This document shows positions 36,433 to 44,903 of a DNA stretch of 64,000 nucleotides, one piece after another. Within the stretch, counting starts at the first letter, position 1. The number at the start of each line of letters is the position of its first letter. This DNA comes from CAYUVH01 sp964448135 (GTDB taxonomy: Bacteria; Verrucomicrobiota; Verrucomicrobiia; Limisphaerales; UBA8199): the NCBI GenBank assembly GCA_964448135.1, contig CAYUVH010000007.1:62001-126000 (forward strand). Direction: 5' to 3'. The translations under genes were made by a program, and so were the position numbers. The notes below the pieces were generated by a model. It was given only the letters and a program-made list of their open reading frames with translations. It did no database searches and was not told the DNA's origin.

Positions 36433-38841
36433 TTACGGGCTTGAGATAACCCGCAGATTCTGCGGCGGGGATGGCAGTTTCAAGATCGAAAACTTGTCCA
36501 ACTGGGTGTTGGCTTCCCGCCCCCGGAAAATCAACGTATGCGTGCCGGCGGACAGGGTGAAGGCCTTGGGAACGAACTGCGGATTATCGAAGGTCCCGCC
36601 CCCCTGCCAGTTTACCAGCAGGGTCTGGAAACCACTCGTAATGGGGACCTGCCAAACGTCGTAAGGGTCGGTCGGCTCGCCATCAATATTCACATAAAGA
36701 GAATTCTCAGCGTCGCTCGGAGCGTTCACCACGGCCTGGATGACATAGTCGCCCGCATTGGTAAGTGTGAAACTGTAAGCCGCACGGCCGCCATCGGTGA
36801 CCCCGGTCTGGCTGCCTTGCGAAACGGCGCCGCCGCTCACCACGAAGGGAGAGGTGATGCTGCCTGACTCGGCTTCAAAGGTGAGGGTGCCCGGAGGCGG
36901 CGGGGGCGCTTCGACGCCGACGGTCAACTGCGATTGCGAACTCACCTGGCCGTCGCTCACGCGCAAGGTCCACACATAAGTGCTGCCTGCGGCGGCCGAG
37001 GGATACGTATAGGAAGCCGGGCTCACCGCGCCTGAACCACTGGCGTAAACAACTTCAGAGCCGCCGTTGACCGTGTAAATCCACTGCCACGTCAGCGGGT
37101 CGCTGTTCGGGTCCGAAGCCGAGCCCGAATAAGTCACCGATGTGCCGGTGAGCACCTGCAAGCCCGTCATGTTCGGATCCACGTCCGCCGCGTTCTGGCT
37201 CACCGCCGAGACAACTGGAGGCAGATTGGTCGAGCCGCCACCGCCACCGGAGCTTCCGTATTCATAAGCGCCGATATCCCAGGCCGAACCCACCGGCCGG
37301 GTGCCATTGTCTCGATCGGTCGTGAAATAGCTGGCCAGCGAAACCCCCGAGTCCTTCGCCGCCGTGTCCGAGCTCTGCAAATGATAATCATTGGCGGTGC
37401 CATACTGGCTGTAGCTCATGAATTTCGGGCCCGCGGTCTTGCCGTGCGGCTCGTTGGCACTCACCCAGCTCGCCGCCGTGTAAGCCGTGCCGCGATACAC
37501 CACGTAGGGCGTGCTCGAAGAGTAATAGATATTCCCGTCCAGCGTGAACGAGCTGGCCGTGAAACTGGAGCTGTCCTGAATGAAAATCACCGGTGTGGAT
37601 GAGCCACCGCCACCGCAATTGTAGAAGATGTTGTTCTTGATCTCGTTGCCAGTGGCCGTCGGATTCGCGTTGTAGGTATCGAACCGCACCACGCGATACT
37701 GAAAATTATTATCAATGAACGTGTTGTTCATGATCTTGAAATTCGAGATCGACGAGACCGATCCGGACGACGTGTAAAAGCGGAAGTATTCCGGATAGCT
37801 GTCTATCGAGGTCGTGATCCGAAAAACGTTGTTGTAGATCCAAACGTCGTGCGGCGATGAATTGGCGTAGCAATCGAAGTCGAACACCGAATCGCCCACG
37901 TTGTTGAAGTCGTTGCCGTACACCTTCAGGTTGTTGCCCGTGGCCTGCAACATGTCCGGATGCTGCGAGGAGGTATACACCGCCGATGTCTTGGTGACGA
38001 AAACTGAGTTGTGATGGAAGGTCACGCCGTCGGTGCATTGGATGCCGTCCGCGCCGTAGTAAGCGCCGCTGCCGCCGGAGGGAATGGCGCTGTTGAACAG
38101 GATTTCCATGCGGTTGCTGTAAACCTGGCACGCGTCCCAACCGCCCCGGCTGCCGGCCGCCGCGATACAGGCGTCACCGCGCACTTGCATCAGATTACAG
38201 TTGCTGATCCGGAAACCCGTCGAAGAATAAATCCGCAACGGGTTATTGCAGTTGGTGGAGGCATAGTGGTCAATCACGATGCCGGTCGAGGAATCGGCGT
38301 AGATACCGATCGCACTCGTCCGGTTGATGATGTTCCGCACGTTGTTGATCACCAGGTGGCACTCGCCATTCACATTGCCATCAAAGGTGATGTAGCTCTT
38401 CGAGTTGCAGGAAATCGCCACCGTGCCGGAATTATCTCCGCCGCTGTTGTAGTCGAAAATCACCACGCCACTGTGACTGGGATTGCTGGCGTCCACCGCA
38501 ATGCGAATCGGGTTGCCCGATGTCCCGCTGGCGCCGACCGTCCACGCTTCGGTGTAGGTCTTTGAAACGCTGCCGCCGCTGATGAACAGGGTGTCACCGG
38601 CTTTCACCCCGCTGCTACCCCACACCACCTGTGAGAAGGCACCCCAGGCATTTGCCCAGGAGGTTCCGTTCTTCGAACCCGTGGCTGCATTATCCACGTA
38701 CCAATTGGTGGCTTGGACTCGGAGGCCTGCCAGGAGGACGGCCCCCAGCACAAGCGCTCGAACCAAAGAGGCGGCCCGGACGGGCACGCTCAATGACCGG
38801 GGAAAGCGCCCCGTTCGCTGGTCTGCGACGAAACTCTTCAT
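36433..38841 (-). CDS. Secreted parallel beta-helix protein with PKD-like and carbohydrate-binding domains
   Basis: An 802-aa protein with a basic N-region and signal peptide (hydrophobic L-V-R-A-L-V-L-G-A-V-L-L-A-G-L, cleavage near V-Q-A-T). Residues about 45-500 form a right-handed beta-helix like polysaccharide lyases, starting N-W-Y-V-D-N-A-A-T-G and including H-P-D-M-L-Q-A-T-G-N-N-L-K-V-Y and D-S-V-F-D-F-D. After a glycine-rich linker come a PKD/Ig-like domain (about 520-635) and a CBM6/35-like domain (F-E-A-E-S-G, G-D-Y-V-I-Q-A-V-V, L-Y-V-N-I-D-G-E-P). The helix is a close relative of the one inside the 2,789-aa protein. Position directly after the EPS operon suggests it trims, binds or epimerises that polymer; catalytic residues were not identified. 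Confidence 0.87.
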   Translation of the reverse strand: MKSFVADQRTGRFPRSLSVPVRAASLVRALVLGAVLLAGLRVQATNWYVDNAATGSKNGTSWANAWGAFSQVVWGSSGVKAGDTLFISGGSVSKTYTEAWTVGASGTSGNPIRIAVDASNPSHSGVVIFDYNSGGDNSGTVAISCNSKSYITFDGNVNGECHLVINNVRNIINRTSAIGIYADSSTGIVIDHYASTNCNNPLRIYSSTGFRISNCNLMQVRGDACIAAAGSRGGWDACQVYSNRMEILFNSAIPSGGSGAYYGADGIQCTDGVTFHHNSVFVTKTSAVYTSSQHPDMLQATGNNLKVYGNDFNNVGDSVFDFDCYANSSPHDVWIYNNVFRITTSIDSYPEYFRFYTSSGSVSSISNFKIMNNTFIDNNFQYRVVRFDTYNANPTATGNEIKNNIFYNCGGGGSSTPVIFIQDSSSFTASSFTLDGNIYYSSSTPYVVYRGTAYTAASWVSANEPHGKTAGPKFMSYSQYGTANDYHLQSSDTAAKDSGVSLASYFTTDRDNGTRPVGSAWDIGAYEYGSSGGGGGSTNLPPVVSAVSQNAADVDPNMTGLQVLTGTSVTYSGSASDPNSDPLTWQWIYTVNGGSEVVYASGSGAVSPASYTYPSAAAGSTYVWTLRVSDGQVSSQSQLTVGVEAPPPPPGTLTFEAESGSITSPFVVSGGAVSQGSQTGVTDGGRAAYSFTLTNAGDYVIQAVVNAPSDAENSLYVNIDGEPTDPYDVWQVPITSGFQTLLVNWQGGGTFDNPQFVPKAFTLSAGTHTLIFRGREANTQLDKFSILKLPSPPQNLRVISSP

Positions 38842-38869
38842 GGCTTATGGGATGTAAGGGCCGGAACGA

Positions 38870-41119
38870 TTACGGGCCGGCAATTACACGCAGATTTTGC
38901 GGTGCGGATGGCAGCTTTACAATCGAAAAGCTGTCCAGTTGTGTATTCGCTTCGCGTCCCCGGAATATCACCTGATGCGTGCCCGCCGTCAACGTGAACA
39001 CCTTGGGCACGAATTGCGGGTTGTCGAACGTGCCGTTGCCCTGCCAGCTGACCAGCAGGGATTCGAAGCCCGACGTGATGGGTATCTGCCACACATTGGC
39101 CGGGTCCACCGGCTCGCCGTCAATATTGACATAGAGGGAATTCTCCGCGTCGCTGGGCGCGTTGACGGTCGCCTGGATTACATAGTCACCTGCATTCGTC
39201 AGTGTGAAGCTGAAGGCCGCACGTCCGCCATCCGTCACGCCCGTCTGGCTGGATTGCGAGATCGAACCGCCGCTGGCAACGAAAGGACCACTCAGGGTTC
39301 CCGATTCCGCCTGGAAAGTCAGCGTGCCCGGAGGAGGAGGAGTGGATTCCACACCCACCGTGCTCTGCGATTGGCTCGTTCCCTTGCTGTCCGTCGCGCG
39401 AAGTGTCCAAACATAGACAGCGCCGACCGAGCCCGAGGGATACGTATAGCTGGCGGGGGTCACCGTGCCGGTCCCGCTGGCAAAAGTCACTTCCGATCCG
39501 CCATTGACCGTATAAACCCATTGCCAGCTCAACGTGCCGGTATTCGTCGTGGTCGCCGTGCCGGAATACTGCACGGTGGTTCCGACGTAGACCTGGAGAC
39601 CGCTCACGTTGGGATCCACGTCCGTGGCGTTCTGGGCCACAGCCGAAACTGTCGGCGCGCCCGCCGTGCCGCCGCCGCCACCGGAAGTGCCGTTGTAAGC
39701 GTAGGCGCCGGAGTCCCAATTGCCCGTGGCCGGACGAAGTTTCGGCGTGCGTGTGCCACCACGCGAAGTGTCATAATTGATTCCCGGCAAATTCCAGCTC
39801 GAGAGATTCGCGCCCGCTCCCACCGTCGCCGCACTGGCCGAGGGCGGCGCAAACATCGACGAGGCGGAATACCCGGCCGCGCTCGCCTGCGAGTGCGACT
39901 GCGTCAATTGCGCGCTGCTGGTCGTCGAATTGAAGATCGAACCCGACGAAGCCGAGCCGTCCACGATGAAATGGTTGTTCCGGAGATCCAGCAAACTGAA
40001 GTTCGGGCCGCCATGCGAGGTGGAGTTGATACAAGTCGAGAAGCTGGTTTCGAACGTGTTGTTGAAGAAATGCACTTCCACGGTCGAGCCGCCCCCGAAC
40101 CCTTCATTGTCCGGCAGCGAAGGCGCGCTGGCGCAATTCATCACCACGTTGTTGTAGATGAACACGCGCCGCAGGCTCGGCAGCGGCGTCGAAAATGCCG
40201 CTTCCACATAAATCACCGGCAGACCGGGACCGCGCATGTCGTGGATGTAGTTGTTGTAGAAAAGCACGTCACCGGTGAACTGCACATACGAACCATCCGG
40301 CATGTCCCAATAGCACACGTTGGGATGTTGCGCGGCATCGCCCAGGAAGCTCACCACATTGTTGTAAAATTCACTATCATGAATGGACCAGCCGCCATGG
40401 AGACTTTGCTCCGGCGCATCATGCAATTTGGAGAAGGCGATCTCACCGACACCACGGCAGCAGACGCCGCTGTTGCGGCCGCCATCCGGATTGCCGATAT
40501 CGCAATGAGAAACAATCACGTTCGCCAGCTGACCCGGCGAACCATGGCCGGCGTAGTTGTTGTAAATGCCGCCGTGGTCACCGTCGGTGCTGCCGTGATA
40601 CCACTTATGGATCCACAGATTGCTCATCACGATGTAATTCGCCCCCGCCAGGCTGATCGCCAGCGAACCGGACATGTTGCGCATCTCGAAATTATTGATC
40701 GTGATGTATTTCAAATTCGCGGTGGACCAGCCGACGCGAATGCAATCTGTGCTGGTCTGCCCGGCGTCGAGCACCGGTTGCGTGAAGGTGCTTCCCGCGA
40801 AGTAGTTGCTGTCGGAGCCGTAGTAATCGTACGCGCTGGCCGTGCCGCCGACTTCCATCTTTATGGGCATCGTGGTGTACGGCCAGACCGTGCCGCCCTT
40901 GAAAATAAATTTATCGCCGCCGGAATGAGAGTAATTGCCGGCGAAACCCACCATGTACGGACAGCGCTTCCACGGAGTACTGGTGGACGTGCCGTTGTTG
41001 CTGTCGGAACCGTTGGTGTAGTCAATGTAATAGGTGGTTGCGGCGGGGACCTGCAACGCTACCAGCAGGAGGCCCAGGGCCAGCAAGGCACTCGGACGAC
41101 TATTTTTCATCGATTTCAT
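38870..41119 (-). CDS. Secreted parallel beta-helix protein with PKD-like and carbohydrate-binding domains (second copy)
   Basis: A 749-aa protein if started at the ATG at 41117-41119; a second ATG three codons on (41110) is equally possible. The signal peptide is S-A-L-L-A-L-G-L-L-L-V-A-L-Q-V-P-A-A. The beta-helix here (Y-Y-I-D-Y-T-N-G-S-D-S-N-N-G-T-S-T, later N-N-Y-I-H-D-M-R-G and N-V-V-M-N) is only distantly related to that of the next gene, but its PKD-like domain and the last 150 residues are nearly the same, ending P-Q-N-L-R-V-I-A-G-P against P-Q-N-L-R-V-I-S-S-P. The two genes are 28 bases apart and share the terminator at 36356-36386, so they are probably one transcript. Likely an extracellular polysaccharide-active or -binding protein. 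Confidence 0.86.
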   Translation of the reverse strand: MKSMKNSRPSALLALGLLLVALQVPAATTYYIDYTNGSDSNNGTSTSTPWKRCPYMVGFAGNYSHSGGDKFIFKGGTVWPYTTMPIKMEVGGTASAYDYYGSDSNYFAGSTFTQPVLDAGQTSTDCIRVGWSTANLKYITINNFEMRNMSGSLAISLAGANYIVMSNLWIHKWYHGSTDGDHGGIYNNYAGHGSPGQLANVIVSHCDIGNPDGGRNSGVCCRGVGEIAFSKLHDAPEQSLHGGWSIHDSEFYNNVVSFLGDAAQHPNVCYWDMPDGSYVQFTGDVLFYNNYIHDMRGPGLPVIYVEAAFSTPLPSLRRVFIYNNVVMNCASAPSLPDNEGFGGGSTVEVHFFNNTFETSFSTCINSTSHGGPNFSLLDLRNNHFIVDGSASSGSIFNSTTSSAQLTQSHSQASAAGYSASSMFAPPSASAATVGAGANLSSWNLPGINYDTSRGGTRTPKLRPATGNWDSGAYAYNGTSGGGGGTAGAPTVSAVAQNATDVDPNVSGLQVYVGTTVQYSGTATTTNTGTLSWQWVYTVNGGSEVTFASGTGTVTPASYTYPSGSVGAVYVWTLRATDSKGTSQSQSTVGVESTPPPPGTLTFQAESGTLSGPFVASGGSISQSSQTGVTDGGRAAFSFTLTNAGDYVIQATVNAPSDAENSLYVNIDGEPVDPANVWQIPITSGFESLLVSWQGNGTFDNPQFVPKVFTLTAGTHQVIFRGREANTQLDSFSIVKLPSAPQNLRVIAGP

Positions 41120-41366
41120 CCAAGCAGACACTATGCCACCGCCCTTCCGCCCGCGCCAAACGCGGGTTTTTGCAGCATGAGTGCCCTGCATTGAGACTCG
41201 TGATGTGCCCTTGGTGCCCAATGAATCTGCTATCATAGTGTCAAAAGTTACACGCCCACAAAGCCGTCCGCCACGAGAGGCTTCCCAGCCGCCCTAGGGT
41301 TTTCCCTTGGACATTAAATCGAACGCGAAAGTTCATGATTTGCCCAATTTAGAGGCACTATTGCAC

Positions 41367-42752
41367 CTAAATGGCGTCTGCCCGGGCGCTGGATTCGGAC
41401 AGCGGCGGGACACTTTCAACGTATTCCGGTCGCGTTGTTTCCATCACCGGCGCGGGCGCCAAATCAATCAGCTCCACCATCGAAAGCGATGCCAGCAGCC
41501 AGTACCACATCACGACAATCTGGTCGAAATACGAGACCGACAAAAATGATATGCAGTGCGATACCAGGATCACCCCCAGCGACCACAAAAAGAAGACGTC
41601 CGCCTTGGGTGCCGCGGTTTCATGCCCCGTCCACCGGCCGATCGTCTTGAAGCACCGCACAATCAACGCCAGAAACAAACCCAGCTTCACCACGCCGCCA
41701 CCCAGCCCCTCCGCCACGTAATGGTTGATGATGTCCATATTGTCCGGGTCCGAAGGCACGACTTCCCCCGCCGGCGCCCAGTGCGCGGTATATGTGGAAC
41801 CGAACATCCACCATTCGCCGAAATGCTGGATCGACTGGTCAATCAGGTACGAGCGATACCACCCCGTGCCCCCGGCGATCTCGCTCAGGCGCGCCAGCGA
41901 ATAATAGACCGGCGCTTTCATTATCAGCGCCAGCGCGATGATGCTCAGGACAATTCCCCGCCGCACCAGATTCATCTTCAGGCGGATCTTCCAGCAGAAC
42001 AGTGCGGCCGTGCCGACCATCATCGCCAGCAGCGCGCCACTCGTCGCCGCCGCCACGGTGACCACGCAAGCGCAGATTCCGCCAATAATCGCCGGGCGCC
42101 GGTACTGCCTGCCGAGCTGCCACAGCCCGACAAAAATCGGAAACAATGTCGCGCCGTAAGTTCCGGCCAGAATCGGGTGCAGGAACGCCCCCTGGCAGCG
42201 AAGTTTGCCCTCCCGTTCGAGGGTCACCTCCGGCACGCCGCCAAAGGCCGAAAATATATTCCGCGTGGTGACCTTCTCGATGAGCATCGAAACGGCCAGC
42301 GGCACAATCATGTAGGCCAGAAACTTGCCGAGTTGCACCACATCGTCAAACTCCCGAATCCACATGCGGAAGAGGTAGTAGATCCCCATTGCCGTGTACA
42401 CCGTGCCGGCGCGGTTGATGAAGCGTTCGATGGACGGGTCCTTCGGGCCGGACAATGTCCCGAAAACCAACGTCACGATGGCCCACCACATGAAGAGTTT
42501 ATCGAGCTTCGACCAGACGAACCCGGCATTCTCTTTGCGCGACAACACCCGCGCCCAGCCCACCAGCAGGATGATCCGCAGAAAAGGAAAATGCAGCCCG
42601 GCGATGACGAGCATCTGCCCCAGCGGCATGTAACAGGTGGTAATGAGCAGCGGGATGACGGCCTGCCGCCGCGGCAAACGCCACGTCAGCACCACCATCA
42701 CCAGCAAAAACAGGAGCCCCAATGGGCTTAGGCTGCTCGAATCGCCTTCCAT
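41367..42752 (-). CDS. O-antigen ligase/polymerase-like membrane protein (Wzy-like)
   Basis: A 461-aa protein with about ten hydrophobic segments, for example L-G-L-L-F-L-L-V-M-V-V-L-T and I-I-G-G-I-C-A-C-V-V-T-V-A-A-A. A large periplasmic loop in the second half carries S-Y-L-I-D-Q-S-I-Q-H-F-G-E-W-W-M-F-G and N-H-Y-V-A-E-G-L-G-G-G, resembling the R/D...H-N/H-Y loop of O-antigen polymerase/ligase proteins. It is the last membrane gene of the EPS locus and most likely polymerises lipid-linked repeat units in the periplasm. The C-terminal 35 residues are cytoplasmic, acidic and Pro/Ser-rich. No Wzx flippase was found in the window. Confidence 0.8.
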   Translation of the reverse strand: MEGDSSSLSPLGLLFLLVMVVLTWRLPRRQAVIPLLITTCYMPLGQMLVIAGLHFPFLRIILLVGWARVLSRKENAGFVWSKLDKLFMWWAIVTLVFGTLSGPKDPSIERFINRAGTVYTAMGIYYLFRMWIREFDDVVQLGKFLAYMIVPLAVSMLIEKVTTRNIFSAFGGVPEVTLEREGKLRCQGAFLHPILAGTYGATLFPIFVGLWQLGRQYRRPAIIGGICACVVTVAAATSGALLAMMVGTAALFCWKIRLKMNLVRRGIVLSIIALALIMKAPVYYSLARLSEIAGGTGWYRSYLIDQSIQHFGEWWMFGSTYTAHWAPAGEVVPSDPDNMDIINHYVAEGLGGGVVKLGLFLALIVRCFKTIGRWTGHETAAPKADVFFLWSLGVILVSHCISFLSVSYFDQIVVMWYWLLASLSMVELIDLAPAPVMETTRPEYVESVPPLSESSARADAI

Positions 42753-42958
42753 TCAGATTGGAATCTTCGGCGGGAATCCGGGATTGGCAATATTAATTGC
42801 CGACGGCGTGCACCTTGCGAAGAACGGGCATTGAACTGCGCCAGTCCTTCGACGCTCAACCCTTGTTCCCTTGACCCATGACGCCGAAAGACTGGCGCAG
42901 CCCGATTGCCCGGCGCCTTCCGCATGCGCCACATAAGAAACGCCAGAAGAAAACTAAA

Positions 42959-43897
42959 TCAGCCCGTGGCCAGCCGTCCGCCGGCAGGCGGCAGATTTGA
43001 AGCCGCTTCGTCCAACCGCCGGCCGCCCAGCGACTGGCGCAGCCGCTTCATCTGCAATTGCCGGATGAACTGCACGAATTCGTCCGACACTGGCCGCTTT
43101 TCCGCGCGCACGTTGGCGAAAACAAATCCGAGAAACTGGCAGAGGCTGCCCCACAAAAATGGCTTCCGTCCCACCCGCCGCAAACATTGGGCGAAATAAA
43201 ACACCGGATGATAACCCAGCAGGTAAAATTTCCGGCCCCACTTCTTGCCGCGCTGCCAGGTGTTATCCTTGGCGAAACCATCCGGGCGCAGATGCATCGC
43301 CTTCAACTCGGAGAAAACCCGCAGCTTCCAGCCAAACATGAGCGACATGATGTCGGCGATCGAGTCCTGCCCCCCGCCGTCAATCGCGACGTAACCACCG
43401 ATCTTCTCGAAGCAATCGCGCTTGAAAAACTGCACGCCACCGGCCACGTGATACTCCTCACTGCCCTTGCGGATGTCTTCGGTGTAACCGTCGTATTGGT
43501 CAATCACCGCGCCGCCTGCCAGCCCCAGCTTGCGGTCCGCGGCGAACTTGCTCATCAGCGTCTCGTAATAATGCGGCTCAACGCGAATGTCCCCGTCCAG
43601 GAAACCGATAAAGTCCCACGGGGAATCCTTCACCAATTCGTAGCCGTGCTGCGCCGCATACACCTGCGACGAAAAACTCCGCGGCCGCCCGCCGGGCATC
43701 TTCACCACTTCGATGAACGGCAACTCTTTCGCGCGCGCCAGCGCTTTGGCGTTCATGTCGTCGGTCGAACCGTCGTCCACGATCAGCCACCGCGTCGGAC
43801 GGATCGTTTGCGCGGCGATGCAGTCGATCAAACCGTCGATGTAGCCCGACTCATTGCGGCAGGCGCTGATGATAACGTAGGATTTTTTATCCAGCAT
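42959..43897 (-). CDS. Glycosyltransferase family 2
   Basis: A 312-aa protein. The ATG at 43895-43897 has GGAAAG eight bases before it and was preferred to a TTG two codons upstream; the gene overlaps the end of the previous one by 11 bases. GT-A motifs are V-I-I-S-A-C-R-N-E, W-L-I-V-D-D-G-S-T-D-D and the D-x-D motif D-G-D in I-G-F-L-D-G-D-I-R-V. Later parts include G-G-V-Q-F-F-K-R-D-C-F and a C-terminal hydrophobic segment near L-W-G-S-L-C-Q-F-L-G-F-V-F that may anchor it. It adds one sugar to the growing EPS repeat unit. The 61 bases before 43020 code a low-similarity tail, so the family domain ends before the stop. Confidence 0.87.
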   Translation of the reverse strand: MLDKKSYVIISACRNESGYIDGLIDCIAAQTIRPTRWLIVDDGSTDDMNAKALARAKELPFIEVVKMPGGRPRSFSSQVYAAQHGYELVKDSPWDFIGFLDGDIRVEPHYYETLMSKFAADRKLGLAGGAVIDQYDGYTEDIRKGSEEYHVAGGVQFFKRDCFEKIGGYVAIDGGGQDSIADIMSLMFGWKLRVFSELKAMHLRPDGFAKDNTWQRGKKWGRKFYLLGYHPVFYFAQCLRRVGRKPFLWGSLCQFLGFVFANVRAEKRPVSDEFVQFIRQLQMKRLRQSLGGRRLDEAASNLPPAGGRLATG

Positions 43898-44903
43898 AAA
43901 CAAATCTTTCCGGAGCCAAGGCGGGCCGCACCACGGCGGAAACCGTCGAGGGCGTCAACATCCACTTCAGGCACTTCAAGCCGCGGTTGACCTTGAATCC
44001 CTTCTCATTGGCGCCGCTGCGCCGAACCAATTGCACGCCCGCGTAGCATACCGCCCGCAGACTGTGATGTCCGCATGAAATCCAGAAATACGCTTGTTGC
44101 GCGGGCCAGCTATGGTGCTTCTTCCAATACTGCAAATCCGCGCGCTGCTTCTCGATGAAGAACCGCACCGGCGAATTCGCCGAACTCGCCCCGCCGTAAT
44201 GGATCGCCTCGGCGTCCGGCACGAAATACAGCTTCCAACCGCCCTTCCAAAAGCGTTTGCACCAGTCCATGTCCTCGCCATACATGAAGAAGCTCTCGTC
44301 CAGCAGTCCGACCTTCTTCAGCGCCTGCGCGCGCGCGACCCAGAAACATCCACTCAGAATGTCCACGGTCTTGACCTTGTCATGCGCCCAGTGCGGCATT
44401 AGATAGCCGCCAAAAATCCGCGCTTTCGGAAACATCACGTCGAGCGCGAACGCCCGGCAGAACATGTTCCCCACGCTCGGAAAGCCGCGGCACGAGCGCT
44501 GCAGCGATCCGTCCCCGTTCTGCACGCGCGGACCCACCATGCCCGCGTCCGGATGCGCGTCGCAAAAATCCACCAGCTTCGTGAGGCAGTTCGCGAGCAC
44601 CTTCACGTCCGAATTCACCAGCGCGATGTATTTGCCCCGCGCCTCGCGGAGGCCGAAATTGTTCGCCTTCGCGAAACCCAGGTTCGCGCTGTTCCGGATC
44701 AGGCGCACGTTCGGAAATTGCTTCGCCACCATGTCCGGCGAACCATCGTTCGACGCATTGTCCACCACGATGATTTCCATCGGGTAGTTGCACACACCCG
44801 CCGCCAGCGACGTGAGGCATTGCGCGAGATAATCCTTCGCGTTCCAGCTTACGATCACCACCGAGACGATCGGCGTGGTTATGGATTTCGCCGGCGTGCT
44901 CAT
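43887..44903 (-). CDS. Glycosyltransferase family 2 (rhamnosyltransferase-like)
   Basis: A 338-aa protein from the ATG at 44901-44903, which overlaps the stop of the deacetylase-like gene as ATGA. Motifs: V-S-V-V-I-V-S-W-N-A-K, I-I-V-V-D-N-A-S-N-D-G-S, N-L-G-F-A-K-A-N-N-F-G and A-L-V-N-S-D-V, then F-W-V-A-R-A-Q-A-L-K-K-V-G and G-E-D-M-D-W-C-K-R. This pattern is typical of the WcaA/rhamnosyltransferase branch (COG1216). It is part of the EPS repeat-unit assembly line; sugar specificity cannot be read from the sequence. Confidence 0.88.
   Translation of the reverse strand: MSTPAKSITTPIVSVVIVSWNAKDYLAQCLTSLAAGVCNYPMEIIVVDNASNDGSPDMVAKQFPNVRLIRNSANLGFAKANNFGLREARGKYIALVNSDVKVLANCLTKLVDFCDAHPDAGMVGPRVQNGDGSLQRSCRGFPSVGNMFCRAFALDVMFPKARIFGGYLMPHWAHDKVKTVDILSGCFWVARAQALKKVGLLDESFFMYGEDMDWCKRFWKGGWKLYFVPDAEAIHYGGASSANSPVRFFIEKQRADLQYWKKHHSWPAQQAYFWISCGHHSLRAVCYAGVQLVRRSGANEKGFKVNRGLKCLKWMLTPSTVSAVVRPALAPERFVYAG

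Noticed and set aside
5509..41119. PEP-CTERM/exosortase sorting of the secreted proteins
   Set aside because: None of the C-termini has a P-E-P motif followed by a membrane helix and basic tail. They end in a soluble-looking F-Y-R-V or P-Q-N-L-R-V-I module, and no exosortase gene was seen.
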